A stretch of DNA of 60,000 nt from Branchiostoma floridae (taxonomy: Eukaryota; Chordata; Leptocardii; Amphioxiformes; Branchiostomatidae), in assembly GCF_000003815.2 (NCBI RefSeq), contig NC_049988.1, positions 17,535,795 through 17,595,794 on the forward strand. The letters are read 5' to 3'. Made by a program: the position numbers and the translations under genes. Positions 22,701 through 34,329 of this stretch are shown here, one piece after another. Below the pieces are notes generated by a model. That model was given only the letters and a program-made list of their open reading frames with translations, was not told where the DNA came from and searched no databases. The stretch's first letter is position 1. Each line of letters opens with the position of its first letter.

Positions 22701-25700
22701 TTTATATATTTATCTAATTTTTTGTCTGTTTGTTGGGACAAACAAAATCAACAGCTTAGTTGTATCTCCCTCCTGAATCTAAACTTATGTATTGAGATAA
22801 CTATTTCAATAGCCAATTCATGTCAGACAACAGTCAGATGATATCCATGTCACTCCGTTCACAGAAAGTCGATATTTGAACATCTAATCGGGTAACGAAA
22901 GAAGGATTGGGCATCATCATTTTCATTACAGATATTGCCGATAAGAAGCCTGTATTAGAAACAAAGTTTAGGCTCGTGTGTTTTGACTTTACAGAACAAA
23001 GAGGCCACGACAAGAACGTTCCAAGCCTTAGATGTTCTTGATGACATCTATCTGAGCAACATGATGCCAGCCTATGATGACGATGATCTTTTTGCAGATA
23101 TTTTTACATCTAAGGTAAATGATTTACATTTAAATCTGTTTGAATGGCTTCTTTATAAGAATCTTTCTTCTATCCCATTTTTGATTCTTCTTTGGGGAAT
23201 ACTTTACACGGTACGGACAATATTTCTACATTTTCTTAGGTACTGTGTCTACCTTACCGGCTTTTAACTTAATTTTATTTAAATAACATGTAGATGGTGA
23301 CAGGGATGTTGATGTTATGTTTGTATTGCCACACCAAGGATATCGGCATGACGAAATGGGTACTGCATTCAGTATATGATATCTATCAATTCATTTACTT
23401 TCTGTCATTTTCTTCCCGGGTTGCCCAGCTCAGTTATTGATACTAATTGCAATGGGGCCCTGAGTTACAAATGAAAAAAAGACAAGTAGTGCGCATACAA
23501 ACAGAGAATTAGCACACTATGAATAATAATAATAATGACAATGATAAAAAAGGAAACCATAACAATAATGATCACAAAACAACAGAAAGCGTTTATGTCC
23601 GAATGGATCCGGATTTGCTACACAAGCACAGGTCACTGGACCTCTGAGAAGAGCGACTGATGCCAACAGGACCATCCCGTTGAAATAAAGGCTATGTATG
23701 TATGTTTGTATGTATGTATGTATGTATGTATGTATGTATGTATGTATGTATGTATGTATGTAGCTGACTGAGACACCGTCTATCTCTGTACAGATCCACG
23801 TGAGAATTAAGCGAGAAGACCCCGCTGACTCCTCTGCATCTGAGCAGCTGTACACAGTGGCGGGTGTGAGTGACTCGTTTGTCCGCGTGCCGTCCTTCTC
23901 ATCGCTGGCTGGAGACGGTTGTCTGGGAGGAGAGACAGCTGGAGTGCAGGTAACTGCCACTTTGTTTATTGTTTATTGTTCATTGGGTGAGCCGACTACT
24001 CTGTCTTCGCAGCCAGGGGCTGAATTGCGAGGAGCTAATAGTAGGCGGGACTACATAGCAAGGGTCTGGAGTGGCTGCCATTCGGCACTTACTCAGGTGA
24101 CCTCAATACGACTGTTGCAAGGGTCTGGAGCAGCTGCCATTCAGCGCTAACTCAGGTGACCTCAATACGACAGCAATTTCGCCCATGTGCGGCTAAAGGA
24201 CAATAGGTTTTGAACCACTCACACCGAGAAGGACACCGACTCTTCGTCCTGCCAAAGCACAACTAAGGCCATGCTTATTTGATTATATACTGACATCCAC
24301 GAGCTTCAATTTTCGACCGTTTTGTGCACACAAAGAAAGGTTTATAACCATACTGTACAAGGTAGCTGCAAAATGAGCAAATGTATGCCGTAGATTGGAA
24401 ACAAATATGGGGAATGCATCAGAAAAAGTACACTAGTGTCATAGAATGGCAAAGAAAATTCCAATGCCAGAGACATGTGAAAGAACAAGATGAAGAATCT
24501 ATTGTCCGGTATGCCGTACTCTGTGTGTTCAGTCAATTAGATTTATCCATAATGCCATTTTATTTCTACTTGCAGTTTCTGGAATCTAACTTCAATCCGT
24601 TCGAATATTCCAACAATTCGCGGTTAGTCGAATCAGATGTTGTTGGTCTGGCGGTGAAATGTGGTAACTTGACACTTCCTGTCTCAGGCCTGAGCGAGCC
24701 GATAGACATCCTGACCAGAAGGGAGAATAAGAGCCTGGATGAGTTGATGTACATCTTCACGTCATCTTCAAGACTTGGCGACATATCGGTATGTTTATTA
24801 CCTTTGCATGCTTCATTCACGCACCAAGATATTACAGTTCCACATAAACAGAACATCAAAAAAGAAATTCATACTAATTTACAGAGTTAATACAAAACTA
24901 AGACAATCGAATCAAATTTCAGACTGTTATCCAGCAGTCATCTTCATGTGCCCTTGATGTAGATGGCTCCTTTAACTCCTTATACAAAGTAGTCCTCTTC
25001 AGTGTCTAATACTTAAACCTTGACGAAACAGAATGGCCTGGTGATTCCATGTGAATTGTCCCATTGGTGTTGCTATGTGGTGGTAACTGATGGTAAGAAT
25101 AAAGAAGCTGTATATTTTTCCAGCTCTACCATGTTCATGCTGGCATAATGTTAGATCAATCATCGATGTGCATCGGATCAGAATGATTAATTTTTGCATG
25201 GAAATAATGGTATGGCCGGATATAACAGCTTCCTATGTGTCAAACAATATATTACTGTCGCTGAACTGCTGTTGTTGGTAAGATTAAACAAGCCAATTTT
25301 CCTGTTTTCCCCAGACTTTCCATTTTCATGCTAGGAGAAACATGTCGGCGATGGGCTTCAGCCTGGATTTCAACAGCACCCTGTCCCCTCATGACGTCAC
25401 CCTGTGGCTGCGCAAACACCAACCACCAACCCCAGACACGTACGACTGGACAGCCACCCTGCCGGTTCCAGAGGACCAGCTCGTCACCGTCCCGTGGATG
25501 AACGGATCATCCCTGGCATCCAGCGCTTACAGTGGCTGCTGCCAGAAGATGAGATCGCCATCACAGACCTCGATGTGGATATATACAACAGGACAAACTA
25601 TTTTATAGGTATTGTTCACCTTGGTGTGTTATTGCAGCCATTTCAGCCAGTACTGCTCGTTTGATTTCTATTGGCAAAAAAATCACATGAAAGTCTGACA

Positions 25701-28700
25701 CAGTCATCGATCTGCTTGATGTGCTTTGTGTGAACATCAGCAGGTGAACCATTTCCCACTTGCCCTGGAACCTGCTTATCATCAAAGATATTTCAGTTGT
25801 ACTCATTTGACGAAGACATTTCAAATTTTGTCTTGAATAACAGGAGTCCGGTTCGGCTCTGAAGGTGATCGCTCCACCGGAGAAACCATCCAGTTCACCC
25901 TGTACGTCTTTGAGACGACCTGTGTCTACTTTCAAGAAAACGAAACACACCTGTGGCAACGTGACGGCTGTAGGGTAAGTTGGACACGATTTGGCTAGCT
26001 TTGTAAGAAAATTCTTCTTAACGGGTTCATTCAATGTAACGCCATTTAACCACTTCTATAGGCAATGAGCTAAATTGATGGATTGTGGAAATTATCCTGC
26101 CAGGAGATAGCGGTTTGAGTGCTTGAGATTGAGGCAAACAGGTATTGAGGGAGTTCCATAGTTTTGGGCAGATCAAGGAAAGAACTAAAATCAGTTGGAG
26201 GGTTTAATCTTCAATCTGATATAACATCTTGCATTACATTAATTACTTTGCCGGTAATTCACTAAAGTTGCATAGAATTGACGCCGTGTCACGAATCTCT
26301 ACTACCATATACTCTCATAAACAGGTCGGTCCGATGTCTAACATAACCCACATCCACTGCCAGTGTGATCACCTGACCAAGTTTGCTGGTTTCGTACCGC
26401 CAAATCCACTCAACATCCGGGAAGCCTTCTCAGCAAACATCTTGGAGAATCCGACGGGCCTCATTCTGGTTCTTGCTGTGTTCACTTTTTACGTCATGGG
26501 CGTTATCTGGGCCAGAAAAGCGGACAGAAGAGACATCGCTAAGGTAGGGCAAATCATGCCATGATGTGTGCTCTGTGTATGAATAGATATCGATAGATAG
26601 ATGGTTCATTGCGCAACAATTGCATCAGTGGCAATGTATATACAGCAAAAGGTACAATCTAATACTACACATATACGTTATATTGCACATAGGTCAATAC
26701 ATTTATCAGTTTAGGCAGATAATGTAGGAGAATACTTATATCTACATCACTAAAGGGGGCTACATCGACTCCTAGATATGTGTAGGAGGATGTTGTATCT
26801 AATGTGTAACCCTGTGATTTAATATAGGAGAATTGTAGTACAACGTTTATTCATATATCAGAGGTACACTTTAGATACATATTGTATAACTCTACAATAC
26901 GGATAAATGATTCATATATAATTGTGTTTATGGAAAGCTTACTTACAGTTCATTGCTAGTACACAGGAAGTCTGTGGCAAATGCGTAAGGGCATGAATTC
27001 AAGGTATATAGCATTTGAAACAAACCAAAAAGACGCGTCCCGCCTTTAGCATATTTTTCCTATGTTGAGCTTATAAAACTGCCATGGAAACGTGCATTTG
27101 TTCATTATAGCTGCAGGCTTAATTACATGACGATTGACGTGGCTGTGATGCATCCATGACAAAAATCGTATGTGAATCCTAGCAATATACTTATAATCAG
27201 CACAGTAGCCTGCCCTTACTTTCTGTATGGATTCCAGGCTGGGGTGAGGTTGCTGCCCGGCCACAAGCTGAACCCTCGGAAGGACTGTCAGTACCTCATC
27301 ACGGTGTACACGGGGTTCAGGGGCAACGCGGGAACTACCGCTGAGGTACGTACATGCACACATGCAGGCACGCACACACACGCACACACACTGTCAGTAC
27401 CTCATCACGGTGTGCACTGGGTTCCGGGGCAACGCGGGAACTAGCGCTGAGGTACGTACATGGACACATGCAGGCGCGCACGCACAGACACACACACTGT
27501 CAGTACCTCATCACGGTGTACACTGGGTTCAGGGGCAACGCGGGAACTACAGCTGAGGTAGAAGAGATTCAATTGTTTTTGAAAACCCCTCCATGTGTAA
27601 GTTAATTCTTATGAACTGATATTACAAATATTACACCAAAAAGCAATTACTCAAGAAAATAGAATCTGATATGATTTTGACAACGACCAGATAACATCCG
27701 TGAGACTGACGAAAGATAAAGGATGTTATTTGAAACGTCTGACCGTTCCTAAAATCATATCCATTTTATTGAGTAGTTGCTTTTTGATGTATACGATTAC
27801 CTGGAAGTCTAACCTTCATACGTATAAACAACAACAAAATGTTTCCGGAACTACCGTAGAGTGGAATTTGTCATCACAGTAGAGGCATCTTTGATGAATA
27901 GTTTAAAAGAATATTTGCAGATAGTGCAAAGGTTAGATATAACAGGTCGTTCAGTGTAATATAGCCAACTGCTGCCCCGCCGCATACTTGCGAAGCTGGT
28001 GTGTTACGCCGACGGGTGGTTATGCCGGCAGATACAGATGCATGTACAGAAGCTGGTGTGTTACGTCGAAGGGCGGTTATACCGGCTATATAGATACAGA
28101 TACAGAAGCTGGTGTGTTACGTCGAAGGGCGGTTATACCGGCTATATAGATACAGATACAGAAGCTGGTGTGTTACGTCGAAGGGCGGTTATACCGGCTA
28201 TATAGATACAGATACAGAAGCTGGTGTGTTACGTCGAAGGGCGGTTATACCGGCTATATAGATACAGATACAGAAGCTGGTGTGTTACGTCGAAGGGCGG
28301 TTATACCGGCTATATAGATACAGATACAGAAGCTGGTGTGTTACGTCGAAGGGCGGTTATACCGGCTATATAGATACAGATACAGAAGCTGGTGTGTTAC
28401 GTCGAAGGGCGGTTATACCGGCTATATAGATACAGATACAGAAGCTGGTGTGTTACGTCGAAGGGCGGTTATACCGGCTATATAGATGATACAAATACAG
28501 ATTTCCCCCGAACTGCATTTCGTCACAGATCACGCTGGTGCTGTACGGAATCCAGCACGAGAGCGGCCCCTTCACGTTGAGGGACGAACACCGAATCCTG
28601 TTTGAACAGGGCAGCGTGGATTCTTTCCTGGTGTCCACGGAGCAGCCGCTAGGGGTCCTCACACACATGAGAGTGTGGCACAACAACGCTGGGTATAGTC

Positions 28701-31700
28701 CATCATGGTGAGTTTAGCAATATCATAATCTGCGGCGTCGTGTGTGGTGTTACTGGTAGAGTGTTGGGCTCGAAACCTTGAGGGCCCTAGTTCGATACTC
28801 GCCGTGCCCCCTATATTAAGATATAGCTGTTAATTGACATTACTCACTCACTCACTCACTCACTCACTCACTCACTCACTCACTCACTCACTCACTCACG
28901 GCCCGTAACCACAGTGGTCGTAGGGGCTCCACGACATCCATCAGCATTGATCTTAGCCGATCTCGCTCTATCCTCTGCCCCTCTGATTAGTTGTTCAGTA
29001 CTTAGGCCAGTCCAGACTGTAGTAGAATAATATGAGTTCTTTAAAAATCTACGCATTTTGTTCCAGGTACCTAGGTCAGATTGTTGTAGCCAACAGAGGA
29101 ACAAACGCCACGGATTATTTCCTCAGTAACAGGTAATAGAAGTGATTTTTAGAGCAAAGTTGAACTGCGAATTATCAACAAAATGAGAACTAATCTTATA
29201 TAGTATAAACGATTTGCCAAGTCTTGATCTGATTATTAAAAGAGAGAGGTTCTAGTCTTAGCTACGAATGTATGTTGTTGTCCACTATATTTGTCCAGTG
29301 AACATGTTTCAAAAGACGATGGTCGTTTTCTTTAAGTTTCGAACAAAGGTACATTATAGACTCGTATTTTGATTACATATTGGTTCCAAGCAAAGTACAA
29401 TAGTATATTTCACACGCAGTTTGTCTCCCTCTCTGTCTCAAATTATTTTGTTTTCTGTAGCCTGCAAAGAAATGGAGGAGTCAGTGCTGATGTTTTTTTT
29501 ACTATTTCTGCATGTAGGTGGCTCGCAGTTGACGAAGATGACGGTAAGATAGAGCGTCTCATTCCCACAGCAGGGGAGGAGGAGATTACTCTATTCCGCA
29601 ACCTGTTCCTTGAAAAAAGTTCAAGGTGATTGGCTTTCTTTTTCTTGGAAAGATCTTGTGAAAGTATTATTGAAGTATTTTATCACCATTGCCCAAAATG
29701 TTATGTTTATAGGCGTTTGTAACGGTGTTTGTGGTTTAGCAGTATAACTCAAGACGCTATATATGATAAATTGTTATGAAGTTTGGTATGTTGTTTGTTA
29801 CCTATCAAGGAAATAATGACCTGACAAGAAAATGATAAGATTTCGGGCCCCTGGTAGCTTTTGCTTTGAACCGTAGCAGATCGTCTACGTGTTCTGGGCA
29901 TGCTATGGTCACGATTTGGTAAAAAGTCAGAACTACGTGTTCACAGACAGTTCACACAGTTAGGGACTAAGGGTAGTGATCTCACCGCAATGAGCTGGGG
30001 GAAAAGTACCTACTGTCCTGTACACAATTCCTCCAGGGACATGAACGACGGTCACCTGTGGTTCTCCGTGGCCGGCCGCCCTGCCCGGAGCCCGTTCACC
30101 CGTGTCCAGCGCCTGTCCTGCTGCCTGACGCTGCTCTACAGCACCATGCTCACCAACATCATGTTCTTCGGCCGCGGGGACGACTTCGACCCTCCAGAAC
30201 CAATCAGATTCGCTGGTTTGGATATCAACCCCCCGATTTCACTCCCTCAGGTAAGGTCATGTTGATTGGACTATATGGATGACATCAAGTCTTGTTGATG
30301 TTTCAATAAGATAAGAAATAAGTTTTCAATGTCTCGCATTCTCTCCGCTCTCAGCTGATGATCGGCATCCAGAGTGCAGCCATCATCCTTCCAGTCAACC
30401 TCCTCATCGTCTTTCTCTTCCGCAATTCGGGAACACAAACAAAGAGCAGCGGCAAGAAGTTGAACTCGGAGCCAGGCAGACGCGTCTTGAAATTATTACA
30501 CCGGGGACCCAAGAAGAAAGAAACTTTTATTACCTCCAACGACCCAGACACGCCGTCAATGTGGTACTCAAGATACCGACCAGGTGACAACACAAGAGAC
30601 CACAAGCTCAGAGTGCTGCAGTCTTCAATGGATCATGATATTGAAGAAAGTTCTAAGACGCACGAAGAATATAAAGACAACGCTGCTCATGGACAGAAGT
30701 CTCTACCTTGGTGGGGTGTATTTATAGGTGAGCTCTTGACGACCATCTACTCTAATCTGGAATATGGCTGTGACAATGTCAACAGATTGTGACCGGTGTT
30801 AATTAATATATTCCAGTATCAATATAGAGAAAGATTAACTGCCTTGGAAAAAATACTCGGAATATTTGTCATAAGAAGCTTCAACAAACACTTGACTTAA
30901 GCTGCACTCTTATTTCATCTTACTGTATAATTATCATAAACAACCCCTCCAAATTGTGGTACCAAGATGGAAGTATATTTGATTTACTGAATTTTTGATA
31001 TGTTTTCTGGGATCTGTCTTTACTAACTAACATAATTCAAGTCACCATAAGCCCTTTATCTAAGTAACCAATTGTATACTCATACACCCCCAGGATGGCT
31101 GCTTGTGTGGTCCGCTAGTTTCGTGGCCGCCTTCTTCACAGTTCTGTACACCTTGAGTTTCGGGAAAGCGAAGGCGGAGGCCTGGGCCTGCACCTTCGTG
31201 ACGTCATTCATCACTGACCTGTTCCTGGTGCAGCCCGTCAAGCTGGTTCTGGTGGCGATAATCTTTGCGTTATTCACCAAGGTACAGTTCTCCAAACACC
31301 TTTCAGATATACACGTTTATAGGTACACATGTATATGTATTTGTTATGTCTCTTTTAATTTGTCTATGAAGATCCAGATAATAACATACGGCAAAAAGCA
31401 GCTCCTCAAGAAAATGGATATGATTTTGGATTTTGCACGAACTATTTCGTAGTTTTTCAAAATCATGTCCTGCTTTTAGGGGTATCTATTCATCTACTTC
31501 TCATTCATTTGGGTGTAACTGGTACCAAACGTGTCAGACTGTCGGTAGTGTCACGAGTATAAGGCTATGTTTGATAATTTTTAAGTTTTTTTTAATATTC
31601 AAACATAGAAACCTGTTGAGGATGAGAATCCAGCTCCCACACCTACAGGAGACGATGAAGAATACATCATATACAGCGAGGTAATGGCCTGGCTCATTAT

Positions 31701-34262
31701 AGTTTTTATCAGCCTGAGAAATTGGAGGAGAATGCTCCATCTAACACATTGGGAGTTCACTGTTGCTAAATCACCTTCTGTCATGACCTTACTCTATCGT
31801 TGTCGAATTCTACTTTTTTACTCGCCCTCTGTTTAGAACTAAGTTTCATGGTATGAATGATCCTGATTAACACATAATGTACAGACGTGATCTTTCTTTC
31901 TTTTAACCTCATTCTCCTCCCAGAATTATATTCATCTTTATGTACAATGAAGGAATTTCTACACTCAATACAACGGCAATGCAGCAACATTTAACGCCCC
32001 TCGTATGTCAAAGTCTATATTATAACCATTACCATTTGATTTGTTTGGATATCTACTAACAGAGTTGTTCCACAGGGAAACTCACATACACGGGAAAAGT
32101 CAGGAACCAGTGCCACCAGCTGGATGCGATATTTTACCATTAACCGTGTGACTGACTATGGCACCAACTCAAAGGTACGTAGGCCAATAGCTTCAGTTAT
32201 GTTATATGCGAAACGTGTGCTTATTGTTGACCTTACAAAATAATTAACCATGACCATCATGCTGATTCAATGATCTGAAATACGTAAAGTGATAATCTAC
32301 TCTACTAGACAGACATCTTAAATGTTTTTTTTACACAACCGGTATTGTCTTTTACCTGCTGACGTAACTGCAGTAATGCTTGTCGCCGCTATATGAGGCA
32401 GATGTATCGGCGAGAAGCAGAACTCCAGTTAGAACCTCCGAGAAAGATGTCGAACAGGTATCGAAACGTCCTAAAATGCCAACCAAATAGCTCCGTCAAT
32501 ACTCACAGTTTTATAACACGTAGGCTGTGCGGATGCATTGGGGCTCAACAAGTATTAAAATGTGATTTATTTCTTGAATGTTGTTTTGGTTTTGAACAAG
32601 TACTTATCAGTAGTGACATTAGTTTCCAGCTGAGGAGAGGTCCACATCACCACCAGATGAAGACGTTCTGGCCGAAGCCAGAGCCAGGAGCGCAGAGAAA
32701 CGCAAACGCCGTGCGGCTGTGCTGGAGGTGCTCGTGTTCGGCCTGTTCGTGACGGTGATCATGCTCACGGCGTACCAAGAACGGAGCCCGCTGGCCTTCT
32801 ACATGACTCAGAACGTGAAAAATCAGCTTGTGGGAGGACGGTTCTCTAAGGTACGTGCTACAGAACACTGATTCATTTAGACCCCAGGGTTTCTGATAGA
32901 TTGTATATGTTCTCCATGACGCTATTTCAGCTATGATGTATATTGTAAAAATCAGCTGTGAAATTACAAAATTAGATTGCAAAAATATTATTGGAAAACG
33001 TATATCGATGTCATGGAATGCCAACGTTAATTCCAAGGTCAAAGAAGATGATATGAAAGAACAACAAAAAAATCTGTTGTTCGGTATACCACACTAAGTG
33101 TGTTATTTGTTCAACCTTTCTGACCACTTAAATGTCATAGTAAAGGCAAAGTGTTTGCCAAACCTCGCATCATGAAAATGATAACATTCTTCATCAATAT
33201 GATCTCTTGTTCACATATCAAGGTCAAAGACATCGGATCCTTCTGGAGTTGGGTTCAACACGACCTGATTCCGACAACACGTTCAGCAGAGTGGTACAAC
33301 GGGCGCACCCTGGCGGCAGACATGGTACTGCAGGACATGTTAACTCATCCACTGGACTCGGTACAGCTGAGGCAGCTGAGGCTCAAACAGGGTACGGCGG
33401 CAAAATGCTGGCGTAACTATACATTTCAATAAATGTTTGAATTCATGTTACGGTTTCGATAACACTAGATTACCTTTATCTGAGAGGCTAACTATGTCCG
33501 TGATTTAAGAACAGGATATTCATGGATATCAAGTCCACAGACAAAATACTACTGTTTGAAACCATCGTCAGTCGACTTGATATCCATAACTACAATGTTT
33601 TAAGGCAAAAGGCGGATATAGATTGCTGCGAATAAAAGTTAATTAGATTTCCACATTTCCATGTATCTATGACTTACTCTTAGACTAACATTTTTCACTG
33701 GTGTCTTGTTCAGGGCAACTCTGCGAAGCACCAAAGAGAATGCAGCATATAACACCACTATGCACCGTGGGCTTCTCTAAACTAACGGAGGATATTGACA
33801 ATTACACCCAAGTAAATATACTTTCATTCTTACTGACCATAGAAAACTTTGCTAGCGGACACACTGTGGGGCTAACATTCATTACGCTTTATGCTAAGGG
33901 AAAATGGCCCGACGTTTACTTCCTCCTTTACTGATTTGTCATTCTAGTATTAAAGCAATATTTTTTTTGTCATTTCGTTGGCTCTTGTCACCTAACGTGA
34001 TATTAAATAGCATACTTCAATGGCTAAATTTGGAATTTTGCACGCTGTACCTTGCTTGCATTTTTAGATTCTGCTATTTTTGTTTCGTTCAATCAATTTT
34101 TTTAAAACTCTGAACAGGGCTGGATCCGTCAAAACGAGACGGTCAACAGTACAGTGGAAGAGACAGAAATGCTCTGGAAGTACAAGGTTGCTTCCCTGAT
34201 TGACAGTAAGTCTAGAATCATTATCAGTACCGTTTCTTCAGGATTTGTAATCCATTCTCGCT

Positions 34263-34329
<67 letters not shown>

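Noticed and set aside
27992-28500. Regular repeats that could suggest a CRISPR array
   Set aside because: Units are contiguous 56-bp copies without unique spacers, in a eukaryotic intron.
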